Program-made: the position numbers and the translations under genes
Shown: positions 19,867-27,994 of the stretch, in pieces
Layout of the letters: each line of letters opens with the position of its first letter
How positions within the stretch are numbered: the stretch's first letter is position 1
NCBI RefSeq assembly: GCF_023156385.1
Contig: NZ_JAKZAK010000020.1
Coordinates: 1 to 64,000 of the forward strand
DNA from: Marinobacter xestospongiae
GTDB lineage: Bacteria; Pseudomonadota; Gammaproteobacteria; Pseudomonadales; Oleiphilaceae
Direction of reading: 5' to 3'
Length of the DNA stretch: 64,000 bases
Notes under the pieces: model-generated
Databases searched by the model: none
The model's input: only the letters and a program-made list of their open reading frames with translations
What the model was told of the DNA's origin: nothing

Positions 19867-20646
19867 ATGGCCAAAGACGACAGCCAGAACCGGGCCCGTG
19901 CCATCGAAAGCCTGCTGATGGACGCCATGCACGCCATGACGTCCATGGAACAGGTGGAGCGCCTGGACGATCCGGCGCTGTCACCGCCCCCCACCGGCCC
20001 GGATCGTTCCGGGCCGGCCTCCAGCCGCGAAGACTCCCTGTTTGATCGGCTCGCAGGCCTCACCGGTTCGGCCCTGCGCTTTGCCTCCCGATCCACCGAT
20101 ACCTCCATCCGCCTCGGCAAGGCCCTGATGAAATCCCAGGACCAGCTCCGCATGATGCTGGCAGCGGGTCAGTCCCTCAGTGATATCCGTCAGGTGCTGG
20201 GGCTGACCCTCAACGAGATGAGCGACGCCCTCAACCTCCGGGACAAGTCGGTGCTGGAGGCGATCGAAAACGGCACCGCCACCCTGTCGTTCGAACTGAT
20301 CCTGCGACTGGCCGCGCTGGTGGCCCGCAACGACCCGATTCCATTCATCCTGCGTACCGCACGCACCTACAATCCGGAAGTCTGGCAGCTGCTGAACGAC
20401 TGGGGAGTCGGCCGACTGCCATTGCAGTTCGAACGGGAACGCCAGTTCATCAACATTTTCCGCAGCCACGATGATGCCAGAAACCTCTCCGACGAGGGGT
20501 TCCAGAAGGTACTGGAATTCACCCGCCAGAGTTTCGAGATGTCACTGCATTTTGTCGAAGAGCAGGAACAGGAAATGGCCCGCTGGCGGAACGCTCAGGG
20601 CGGCGAAGACCCGTCCGAGAACAACGAGCCCCCGACGGGAAAATAG
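19867..20646 (+). CDS. Helix-turn-helix domain protein linked to prc
   Basis: A 259-residue protein with a degenerate XRE-like HTH in its middle (about residues 95-135: SDIRQVLGLTLNEMSDALNLRDKSVLEAIENGT), followed by a helical region (LILRLAALVARNDPIPFILRTARTY). The acidic N- and C-terminal tails look disordered, and there are no membrane segments. It starts 20 bp after prc, with GGGGAA in front of the ATG, so it is probably co-transcribed. It could be a DNA-binding regulator or an adapter; the function is unknown. Confidence 0.75.
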   Translation: MAKDDSQNRARAIESLLMDAMHAMTSMEQVERLDDPALSPPPTGPDRSGPASSREDSLFDRLAGLTGSALRFASRSTDTSIRLGKALMKSQDQLRMMLAAGQSLSDIRQVLGLTLNEMSDALNLRDKSVLEAIENGTATLSFELILRLAALVARNDPIPFILRTARTYNPEVWQLLNDWGVGRLPLQFERERQFINIFRSHDDARNLSDEGFQKVLEFTRQSFEMSLHFVEEQEQEMARWRNAQGGEDPSENNEPPTGK

Positions 20647-20670
20647 TCCCTAAAAGCCCCCTTAAAGCAG

Positions 20671-20700
20671 ACGCCTGAAGCAGTTCCCAAGAGGCGTTTT
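20671..20700 (+). terminator. Possible terminator of prc operon
   Basis: ACGCCT (20671-20676) pairs with AGGCGT (20692-20697) and is followed by TTTT, placed between the converging HTH gene and mtnA. The stem is short with a 15-nt loop, so this is tentative. Confidence 0.4.
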
Positions 20701-20713
20701 CAGCAAACGCCGG

Positions 20714-21820
20714 TCAGTGTGCCCCGAACACCGCCGCCATGGCGGTCGGGCCAGGCTGCTCGATCACCCCCTTCTCGGTAACGATGGCATCAATCAGCCC
20801 CGCGGGTGTGACGTCAAACACCGGATTGAACACATCCACCTGCGCTGGCGCCAGCGGCTGCCCCTGAACCTGACGGACCTCATCGCCCCCGCGCTCTTCG
20901 ATGGGTATCGATTCTCCAGACTGCAACGACATGTCCACGGTGCTCGACGGTGCCACCACCATAAACTTCACGCCGTGATGGCGCGCCAGCACCGCCAGGC
21001 TGTAGGTGCCAATCTTGTTGGCGACGTCGCCATTGGCGGTAATGCGGTCAGCGCCCACCACCACCCAGCGGACGTCCCCCCGGGCCAGGACCCAGGCGGC
21101 AGCCCCATCGGCATTGAGCGTGACCGGAATGCCATCGCGGGTCAGCTCCCAGGCGGTCAGCCGACTGCCCTGAAGCCAGGGACGGGTTTCATCGGCGTAC
21201 ACCCGTTGCAGCCGGCCACACTCATGAAGGCGACGAATCACCCCCAGCGCGGTACCGTAGCCTCCGGTCGCCAGGGCACCGGTGTTGCAGTGTGTGAGTA
21301 CTGAGAACGGAGCCTCCTCCGCCATCACCGAAAGAGCGTGATCCGCCATCGCCAGGTTCGCGGCCAGATCTTCCCGATGGATGGCCTCGGCGGTCTCGGT
21401 CAACCGTGCCCGGGCGGCGGCCAGATCCTCACAGTCATCCAGTACGGTGGCAATCCGCTTCAAGGCCCAGAACAGATTAACGGCGGTCGGGCGTGACGCC
21501 GCCAGTACCCGCGATGCCTCGGCCAGGTCGTGGCGCCACTGATCCGCCCGCGCCTGTTGCGCGGCCAACGCCATGCCATAGGCCGCGCTGATGCCGATGG
21601 CCGGTGCACCACGCACCACCATGTCACGGATACAGCTGGCCACCTCGACGGCAGAAGCCAGGCTCAGCCACTGCTCCTGCCCCGGCAACAGACGCTGATC
21701 CAGCAGTTCCAGGCGATCGCCAAACCAGCGGATGGCCACGGTACCCAGAGTACGGTTCTGGGCATCGCTCTGCGCACCGCCCTGGGAAGCGAGGGCCAAG
21801 GCGGGATTGAATTCGGACAT
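20714..21820 (-). CDS. mtnA: S-methyl-5-thioribose-1-phosphate isomerase
   Basis: A 368-residue enzyme converting methylthioribose-1-phosphate to methylthioribulose-1-phosphate in methionine salvage. Family landmarks are [20 protein letters not shown] (about residues 48-67), the [23 protein letters not shown] segment around the catalytic Cys ([10 protein letters not shown]), and [18 protein letters not shown] with the catalytic Asp. The ATG at 21820 is chosen because GGAG sits seven bases upstream; a TTG two codons earlier is possible. It is divergent from mtaD, which acts on the same salvage route. Confidence 0.96.
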   Translation of the reverse strand: MSEFNPALALASQGGAQSDAQNRTLGTVAIRWFGDRLELLDQRLLPGQEQWLSLASAVEVASCIRDMVVRGAPAIGISAAYGMALAAQQARADQWRHDLAEASRVLAASRPTAVNLFWALKRIATVLDDCEDLAAARARLTETAEAIHREDLAANLAMADHALSVMAEEAPFSVLTHCNTGALATGGYGTALGVIRRLHECGRLQRVYADETRPWLQGSRLTAWELTRDGIPVTLNADGAAAWVLARGDVRWVVVGADRITANGDVANKIGTYSLAVLARHHGVKFMVVAPSSTVDMSLQSGESIPIEERGGDEVRQVQGQPLAPAQVDVFNPVFDVTPAGLIDAIVTEKGVIEQPGPTAMAAVFGAH

Positions 21821-21942
21821 GGGCAAACTCCAGCTCTGGGGGAAAGCCGTCAGTATACGTTAGGAAGTCTGTAGGCTGGAGGCCATTCCCCGCGACCGTT
21901 ATACTTTCCAGCCTGATGACGGACAGGCCACGGTGAACTCGG

Positions 21943-21976
21943 CCGGTACGCGACAACAACCGGTACGCGACAACAA
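21943..21976. repeat. 17-bp perfect tandem duplication in mtaD leader
   Basis: CCGGTACGCGACAACAA occurs twice in direct succession (21943-21959, 21960-21976), ending 11 bp before the mtaD ATG. It lies in the probable 5' untranslated region and could be a recent slippage duplication or a doubled regulatory site. Confidence 0.85.
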
Positions 21977-21987
21977 AAGGGTATGCA

Positions 21988-23346
21988 ATGACGTCAGACT
22001 CCGGAGTCTCCCCCAAAACCATCCATGCCGCCGATCTGCGCATCGACGCCCGCTGGGTAATCCCCATCGAGCCAGCCGGTGTGGTGCTGGAACATCACGC
22101 CGTGCTGATTCAGGGTGATCGCATTGCCGCGGTGATTCCCCAGCAGGAAGCCGACACCGGGTACCGCGCCAAGGAAACCATCCGCCTGGACAGTCACGTG
22201 GTGATGCCGGGGCTGATCAACCTTCACGGCCACGCCGCCATGTCGCTGTTTCGGGGGCTGGCGGATGACCTGCCGCTGATGACCTGGCTCAACGACCACA
22301 TCTGGCCCGCCGAGGGCCGCTATGTGGACGAGTCCTTTATCTTCGACGGCACCCGGCTGGCTATCGCCGAAATGCTGCGTACCGGCACCACCACCTTCTC
22401 AGACATGTACTTCTTTCCCGAGGTGGTGGCGGAACTGGCCCACGATACCGGCATCCGCGCCCAGGTATGCTTCCCGCTGCTGGACTTTCCCACCATGTGG
22501 GGCAGCGGTCCTGATGACTACCTGGCAAAAGGCACCGCACTGATTGAGCGCTGGCAGGGCGACGACTACGTCGCCCCGGCCATCGGTCCCCACGCCCCCT
22601 ACACCGTTTCGGATGAGCCCCTGAGACAGTGCCTGGCGCTGGCTCAGGACAAGCAGGTGGCCATTCAGATCCATCTTCACGAAACCGCCTTTGAGGTTTC
22701 CGACGCACTGGCCAAGACCGGTCGACGACCGACCGAGCGCTTGGCGGAACTGGGGCTGCTGGGCCCGGGACTCCAGTGCGTACACATGACCCAGATCGAC
22801 GATACGGACGTTCGCCTGCTCCGGGAGTCTGGTGCCCACGTGGTTCATTGCCCGGAATCCAACCTCAAACTGGCCAGCGGGCTGTGCCCGACCGAACGCC
22901 TGCGTCAGGCTGGTGTCAACGTCACCATCGGTACCGACGGTGCCGCCAGCAATAACGATCTGGATCTGTTCGGCGAAATCCGCACCGCCGCCATGCTCGC
23001 CAAGGTGGTGGCGGATGACGCCGCCGCACTGTCCGCCCACCAGGCCCTGGCCATGGCCACCCTGAATGGCGCCAAGGCGCTGGGGCGGGACCACGAACTG
23101 GGCTCACTGGTTGCCGGCAAACGTGCGGATCTGATCGCCGTCGACCTGGGCGATCCGTTCCTGCAGCCAGTGTATGACCCGGCTTCACATCTCGTATACA
23201 GTAACCACAGCCGCCAGGTGAGCCATAGCTGGATCAATGGCGTACCTCAGGTTCAGGATGGCCGGTTAACCCGGATCGATGTTCCGGACCTGATGTTCAA
23301 GGTTCAGGCCTGGGCCGACACCATCCGCTCCGGCCAGACCGGCTGA
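21988..23346 (+). CDS. mtaD: TRZ/ATZ-family amidohydrolase, methylthioadenosine / S-adenosylhomocysteine deaminase
   Basis: A 452-residue metal-dependent deaminase of the amidohydrolase superfamily. Metal ligands are seen in INLHGHAAMS (about residue 80), the HLHE of the QIHLHETAFEV segment, and GTDGAASNNDLDLF near residue 310. In pseudomonads the neighbouring homologue deaminates 5'-methylthioadenosine to methylthioinosine, feeding mtnA via a phosphorylase; the conserved mtnA-mtaD-ubiG context supports the same job here. AAAGGG precedes the ATG, which lies just after a 17-bp tandem repeat. No mtnP is present in this window. Confidence 0.9.
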   Translation: MTSDSGVSPKTIHAADLRIDARWVIPIEPAGVVLEHHAVLIQGDRIAAVIPQQEADTGYRAKETIRLDSHVVMPGLINLHGHAAMSLFRGLADDLPLMTWLNDHIWPAEGRYVDESFIFDGTRLAIAEMLRTGTTTFSDMYFFPEVVAELAHDTGIRAQVCFPLLDFPTMWGSGPDDYLAKGTALIERWQGDDYVAPAIGPHAPYTVSDEPLRQCLALAQDKQVAIQIHLHETAFEVSDALAKTGRRPTERLAELGLLGPGLQCVHMTQIDDTDVRLLRESGAHVVHCPESNLKLASGLCPTERLRQAGVNVTIGTDGAASNNDLDLFGEIRTAAMLAKVVADDAAALSAHQALAMATLNGAKALGRDHELGSLVAGKRADLIAVDLGDPFLQPVYDPASHLVYSNHSRQVSHSWINGVPQVQDGRLTRIDVPDLMFKVQAWADTIRSGQTG

Positions 23347-23397
23347 CACCGCTATCCGAATCGCGGCCCCGGCCCGATCGCCCGACTGGAATCGACC

Positions 23398-24147
23398 ATG
23401 ACCAATCAGAACGTAGACCGCAACGAAGTCGCCAAGTTTGAAGCCCTGGCCAGCCGCTGGTGGGACCCCGGCAGCGAGTTCAAGCCGTTGCACGACATCA
23501 ACCCGCTGCGCCTCAATTACATTGACCAGAAAGCGCAACTGGCCGGCAAGAAAGTGTTGGATGTTGGTTGTGGTGGTGGCCTGCTTTCCGAAGGCATGGC
23601 TCGGCACGGCGCCCACGTGACCGGCATCGATATGGGCGAGGCGCCCCTGTCGGTGGCCAAACTCCATGGCCTGGAGAGCGGCGTCAAGGTTGACTACCAG
23701 CGCATCACGGTGGAGGAACTGGCCGCCGATCCTGCCCATGCCGGCCAGTACGATGTGGTCACCTGTCTGGAAATGCTGGAGCACGTGCCCCAGCCGGACT
23801 CGGTGATTCGGGCCTGCGCCGCCATGCTCAAGCCCCGCGGCCACCTGTTCGTCTCCACCATCAATCGCAACCCGAAGTCGTTCCTGTTTGCGATTGTGGG
23901 CGCCGAGTACGTCCTCAACATGCTGCCCAAGGGCACCCACGAATGGCGTAAGTTCATCCGGCCGTCCGAGATGTCCGACCACCTCCGCCACGCCGGTCTG
24001 GAAATTCGTGATCTCACCGGCATGACCTACAACCCGATCACCAAAAGCTACCGTTTGGGTCGGGATGTCGACGTCAACTATCTGATGCACGCCGTCGACC
24101 CGCGCGATCCCGCTGCTGACAGCAACAACCCGGAGGCCTCGGCGTGA
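23398..24147 (+). CDS. ubiG: Ubiquinone biosynthesis O-methyltransferase
   Basis: A 249-residue SAM-dependent methyltransferase performing both O-methylations of ubiquinone synthesis. It shows the N-terminal signature [22 protein letters not shown] motif [14 protein letters not shown] (about residues 56-68) and the conserved [14 protein letters not shown] segment. It starts 51 bp after mtaD and overlaps mupP by 4 bp, so mtaD-ubiG-mupP-yciK are probably co-transcribed as in Pseudomonas. Confidence 0.97.
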   Translation: MTNQNVDRNEVAKFEALASRWWDPGSEFKPLHDINPLRLNYIDQKAQLAGKKVLDVGCGGGLLSEGMARHGAHVTGIDMGEAPLSVAKLHGLESGVKVDYQRITVEELAADPAHAGQYDVVTCLEMLEHVPQPDSVIRACAAMLKPRGHLFVSTINRNPKSFLFAIVGAEYVLNMLPKGTHEWRKFIRPSEMSDHLRHAGLEIRDLTGMTYNPITKSYRLGRDVDVNYLMHAVDPRDPAADSNNPEASA

Positions 24148-24809
24148 GCCGCCGGCCGTCCACGGTGCTGTTCGACCTGGACGGCACCCTGATCGACACC
24201 GCGCCGGATTTTATTCGCTGCCTCAATCTGCTGCGTCAGCAGCGGGGGCTCCCCGCGCTGCCGGCGGAGCAGATCCGCCGCTCGGTCTCCAACGGTGCTC
24301 GGGCAATGATCGACGTGGGCTTTGGGCTTGGCCCCGATGATCAGGACTATCTGGAACACCACAGCGCGTTCCTGGACCTCTACGAGGACGGTGTCGCCGA
24401 GGAAACGACCCTGTTCCCCGGCATGGAGGAACTGCTGGTCTGGCTGGAGGGGGAAGGCATTCCCTGGGGCATCGTCACCAACAAGCCCGCCCGCTTCACC
24501 ACCCCCCTGCTGGCAGCCCTGGCGCTGGATGACCGCTGTGCCGCGGTGGTCTGCCCCGACCACGTCAGCCAGCGCAAGCCCCATCCGGAGTCGATACTGT
24601 TGGCCTGCCGCCAACTGAACGTGGTGCCGGATCACGGCATTTACGTAGGCGACCACCGTCGCGACATCGAGGCGGGCCGCAACGCCGGTATGACCACCAT
24701 TGCCGTGCGTTATGGCTATATCGAGCAGCCTGAGGAGGTTGATCTCTGGCAAGCCGACGAGGTGGCCGCCACGGTCGACGAGCTTGCAAAGCTGATACAA
24801 TACCGCTGA
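24144..24809 (+). CDS. mupP: HAD phosphatase, N-acetylmuramate-6-phosphate phosphatase type
   Basis: A 221-residue HAD hydrolase. Motif I is [15 protein letters not shown] at residues 9-23, motif II the T of GIVTNKPAR, motif III the K of RKPHPES and motif [18 protein letters not shown]. Sequence alone would also fit phosphoglycolate phosphatase (Gph). The position directly after ubiG is where pseudomonads carry MupP, which dephosphorylates MurNAc-6-phosphate in peptidoglycan recycling, so I prefer that role. The GTG start overlaps the ubiG stop (GTGA). Confidence 0.82.
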   Translation: MSRRPSTVLFDLDGTLIDTAPDFIRCLNLLRQQRGLPALPAEQIRRSVSNGARAMIDVGFGLGPDDQDYLEHHSAFLDLYEDGVAEETTLFPGMEELLVWLEGEGIPWGIVTNKPARFTTPLLAALALDDRCAAVVCPDHVSQRKPHPESILLACRQLNVVPDHGIYVGDHRRDIEAGRNAGMTTIAVRYGYIEQPEEVDLWQADEVAATVDELAKLIQYR

Positions 24810-24870
24810 TTGACGGTGGGACGTTGACCGGACGGCCCGCTTCACCGAATTCCGACCACGGAGACCCTCT

Positions 24871-25623
24871 ATGCACGACTACCAAGCGCCGGCTGACCTG
24901 CTGAAGGATCGAGTCATCCTGGTAACCGGCGCCGGCAGTGGCATTGGCCGGGCCGCCGCCCTGGCCTACGCCGCCCACGGCGCCACCGTCATCCTGCTGG
25001 GCCGCACTACCTCGAAACTTGAGGAGCTCTACGACGAGATCGAGGCTGCCGGTTACCCGCAACCCGCCATCGTTCCGATGAATCTGGAGGGAGCGGCGGT
25101 CAAGGAATACGAAGAGATGGCGATGACCATCGAGGAAACCTTCGGGCGCCTTGACGGCATCCTCCACAACGCCGCCATCCTCGGCACCCGCAGCCCGGTG
25201 GAACTGTACGATCCGGAAACCTGGAACCGGGTAATGCAGGTGAACGCCACCGCCCCCTTCCTGCTGACCCGGGCGTTGATTCCACTGCTGCGCCAGTCCG
25301 ACGGCGCCTCGGTGATTTTCACCTCCTCCGGTGTGGGTCGTCAGGCCAAGGCCTACTGGGGGGCCTACGCAGTGTCCAAGTTTGCACTGGAAGGGCTCAG
25401 CCAGCTGCTGTCCGATGAGCTTGACGATGAACGCCACAACGTCCGCGTCAACAGCCTGAACCCCGGCGCCACCCGCACCAACATGCGAGCCCACGCCTAC
25501 CCGGCGGAAAGCCCCCAAAAGAACCCGGCACCGGAAGAGCTGATGCCGATCTATCTTTACCTGATGGGTGCGGACAGCAAGGGCGTCAACGGCCAGCAGC
25601 TGGACGCCCAGCCCAAGCCGTAA
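24871..25623 (+). CDS. yciK: YciK-like short-chain dehydrogenase
   Basis: A 250-residue classical SDR. The NAD(P)-binding TGAGSGIG motif is at about residues 19-26, NAA at the HNAAILG stretch, the catalytic Ser in FTSSGVGR and the Tyr/Lys in YAVSK (about residues 165-169). The C-terminal LMGADSKGVNGQQLDAQP is typical of YciK. The substrate is unknown. It follows mupP after 61 bp, completing the gene order conserved in Pseudomonas. Confidence 0.88.
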   Translation: MHDYQAPADLLKDRVILVTGAGSGIGRAAALAYAAHGATVILLGRTTSKLEELYDEIEAAGYPQPAIVPMNLEGAAVKEYEEMAMTIEETFGRLDGILHNAAILGTRSPVELYDPETWNRVMQVNATAPFLLTRALIPLLRQSDGASVIFTSSGVGRQAKAYWGAYAVSKFALEGLSQLLSDELDDERHNVRVNSLNPGATRTNMRAHAYPAESPQKNPAPEELMPIYLYLMGADSKGVNGQQLDAQPKP

Positions 25624-25636
25624 CACCGGATCGCCC

Positions 25637-25873
25637 ATGGAAATCACGTTCTACACAACTGCCCAGTGCCACCTGTGCGAGCAGGCCGAAGCGCTGCTGG
25701 TGGCCACCCCGCTGCCGGGTCCGATCCCGGTGGAGGTGGTGGACATCGCCGAATCCGCCGAGCTGGTGACGCGCTATGGCACCCGCATTCCGGTGCTCCA
25801 GCGCAGTGACACCGGCGCCGAGCTGGGCTGGCCCTTCAACCAGGCCCAGTTGATCACCTTCCTGCAATCCTGA
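25637..25873 (+). CDS. Glutaredoxin-like protein (DUF836 type)
   Basis: A 78-residue thioredoxin-fold protein with a CHLC redox motif at about residues 11-14 and the cis-Pro region in TRIPVLQR. It begins 13 bp after the SDR stop and is probably in the same transcript. Proteins of this size and motif are annotated as glutaredoxin-family or DUF836; the partner is unknown. The frame is open further upstream inside the SDR, but [11 protein letters not shown] is the natural start. Confidence 0.85.
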   Translation: MEITFYTTAQCHLCEQAEALLVATPLPGPIPVEVVDIAESAELVTRYGTRIPVLQRSDTGAELGWPFNQAQLITFLQS

Positions 25874-25910
25874 CGCCCACGCTACCGAACGATTGAGGAC
25901 TCTGTTTCCC

Positions 25911-26681
25911 ATGTTGATGGTTATTTCCCCGGCCAAGACCCTGGACTACGATAGCCCGCTGGCCACCGATCGCCATACCCAGCCGGACTTTCTCGACGAT
26001 GCCTGCGAACTGATCGATCAGCTCAAGGAACTGGAGCCCCATCAGGTCAGTAACCTGATGCACATCAGCGACAAACTCGGCCAGCTCAATGCCGAGCGTT
26101 TCCGCAACTGGCAACTGCCATTCACTCCCGATAACGCCCGCCAGGCGGTCCTCGCCTTCAAGGGCGACGTTTACACCGGGCTGCAGGCGGAAACGTTCAG
26201 CGACGACGATTTCGAATTTGCCCAGGATCACCTGCGAATGCTGTCCGGCCTCTACGGCCTGCTGCGACCGCTGGACCTGATGCAGCCCTATCGCCTGGAA
26301 ATGGGCACCCGGTTCGAGAACCGGCGTGGCAAGGATCTCTATGCCTTCTGGGGAGACCAGCTGACCGAGGAAGTGAACCGCCTGCTGGCAGCCGATGACG
26401 GCGTGCTGGTCAACCTGGCCTCCAACGAGTACTTCAAGAGCATTCGCAAGAAAGCCCTCGACGGCCGCCTGGTCACGCCCCAGTTCAAGGACTGGAAGAA
26501 CGGCCAGTACAAGATGATCAGTTTCTACGCCAAGAAGGCCCGCGGTCTGATGTGCCGCTACGCCATCCAGAATCGCATCCGCCAGGCGGAGGACCTCAAA
26601 GGCTTCGACCTCGAGGGTTACCGCTTCAGTGCAGAACAGTCGGATCAGAACAACTGGGTATTCCTGCGCAAGGAAGACTGA
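25911..26681 (+). CDS. yaaA: Peroxide stress protein YaaA
   Basis: A 256-residue YaaA family (DUF328) protein that in E. coli limits free iron and DNA damage during peroxide stress. Recognisable segments are [12 protein letters not shown] at the N-terminus, [36 protein letters not shown] and the C-terminal [13 protein letters not shown]. The start is the ATG of MLMVISPAK with GAGGA somewhat far upstream; the ATG two codons later is also possible. Confidence 0.95.
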   Translation: MLMVISPAKTLDYDSPLATDRHTQPDFLDDACELIDQLKELEPHQVSNLMHISDKLGQLNAERFRNWQLPFTPDNARQAVLAFKGDVYTGLQAETFSDDDFEFAQDHLRMLSGLYGLLRPLDLMQPYRLEMGTRFENRRGKDLYAFWGDQLTEEVNRLLAADDGVLVNLASNEYFKSIRKKALDGRLVTPQFKDWKNGQYKMISFYAKKARGLMCRYAIQNRIRQAEDLKGFDLEGYRFSAEQSDQNNWVFLRKED

Positions 26682-26722
26682 CCCTTTGATGTTTCAGAGC
26701 TTAGCGTGCAAAAGGTGACTAC

Positions 26723-26923
26723 ATGAGTGAAGCAGTATTCTCCCAGATCGCCATGGTGGTGATGCTGACCGGCCTGATCGGCTGGATGGGCTTCATCGTC
26801 TGGGATCTGGCCAAGAAATCCCAGGCCGGCCGTTTCGGCACCATCGCCCTGTTCATTGTGCTCGGCACCGGCGTCATGGGCTTTCTGATCAAGACCGTGC
26901 TGGTCGAAGTCATGAATCTATAG
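26723..26923 (+). CDS. DUF2788 small inner-membrane protein
   Basis: A 66-residue protein with two hydrophobic helices (about residues 8-28 and 41-60) separated by the polar KKSQAGRFG loop, matching the DUF2788 family found in Pseudomonas and relatives. Function unknown. AAAGGTG lies about 10 bases before the ATG. It sits between yaaA and rdgC. Confidence 0.82.
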   Translation: MSEAVFSQIAMVVMLTGLIGWMGFIVWDLAKKSQAGRFGTIALFIVLGTGVMGFLIKTVLVEVMNL

Positions 26924-27053
26924 CCGGCTTTTTCCTTTCCCTTTACGGTCACCGGTGGTGGCCGTATCATCCTCCCCCCAGTAAATTTGCCAACCCAGCT
27001 ACCGGCCAACCCCGGTTGCGGCTCGGCCGCCAGACCGATGAGGACCCGATACC

Positions 27054-27983
27054 ATGTGGTTTCGTAATGCCCGCGTATACCGTTTCAGCAAACCTTTTGA
27101 AATCAGCGCCGAGTCGCTGGAAGAGCAGTTGCAGGCCGACGCCTTTCAACCCTGCGGCCCCCAGGAGATTTCCCGCCAGGGCTGGGTTGCACCCCTGGGC
27201 AAGCACGGCGATCAGCTGGTCCACAGCGCCGGCGGCTATCACCTGATTACCCTGCGCAAAGAAGAGAAGCTGCTGCCAGGGCCGGTGATCAAAGAGCTGA
27301 TGGAAGAGCGGGTGGAAGTGATCGAAGCGGAACAGCACCGCAAGGTCCGCCGCAAGGAAAAAGACGAAATCAAGGAACAGGTCACCCTGGAAATGCTGCC
27401 CCGGGCATTCTCCAAGAACCGTCGTTGCTACGCCTACCTGGCGCCCCAGGACGGTCTGCTGGTAGTGGATGCCAGTTCCGCCAAACAGGCGGAGGATCTG
27501 GCCTCGTTCCTGCGCAAGAGCCTGGGCTCACTGCCGGTGCGGCCGCCGGCGGTAGAACAGGCACCGGCCTTTACCCTCACCGGCTGGCTCACTGAAAGTA
27601 TCGATCTGCCTGCCACCCTGACACTGGGCGACGAATGCGAACTCAAGGACCCGTCCGAAGACGGTGGCGTGGTGCGCTGCAAGGGCCTGGACCTGCAGGG
27701 GGATGAGATTCGCAGCCATCTCGACGCCGGTATGCAGGTCACCAAACTGGCCCTGACCTGGGAGGACAGCCTGTCCTTTATCCTCGACGAAGAACTGGGC
27801 ATCCGCCGGCTCAAGTTTGGCGATACCCTGCAGGAAAAGCTCGACGACGTGGAAGCCGACGACGCCGTGGCCCGCTTTGACGCCGCCTTCTCGCTGATGA
27901 CCCTGGAGGTTTCACGGCTGGTGCCGGGCCTTCTCGAGGCCCTTGGTGGCGAGGACCGCTCCGCGATCATCGAATCGGAGTAA
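27054..27983 (+). CDS. rdgC: Recombination-associated protein RdgC
   Basis: A 309-residue RdgC, a ring-shaped DNA-binding protein that restrains RecA-driven recombination at the nucleoid. The N-terminal WFRNARVYRF, the ALGKHG-like PLGKHGDQLVHSAGGY segment, LPGPVIKE and the C-terminal FDAAFSLMTLEVSRLVPGLLEALGGE are family hallmarks, and the length is standard. It ends 11 bp before the converging Pat gene. With recX it is the second RecA-modulating gene in this window. Confidence 0.96.
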   Translation: MWFRNARVYRFSKPFEISAESLEEQLQADAFQPCGPQEISRQGWVAPLGKHGDQLVHSAGGYHLITLRKEEKLLPGPVIKELMEERVEVIEAEQHRKVRRKEKDEIKEQVTLEMLPRAFSKNRRCYAYLAPQDGLLVVDASSAKQAEDLASFLRKSLGSLPVRPPAVEQAPAFTLTGWLTESIDLPATLTLGDECELKDPSEDGGVVRCKGLDLQGDEIRSHLDAGMQVTKLALTWEDSLSFILDEELGIRRLKFGDTLQEKLDDVEADDAVARFDAAFSLMTLEVSRLVPGLLEALGGEDRSAIIESE

Positions 27984-27994
27984 ACGGTCCGATG

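Noticed and set aside
27434..27970. A 178-codon frame antisense to rdgC, rich in serine and arginine
   Set aside because: An antisense shadow; rdgC on the other strand is unmistakable.
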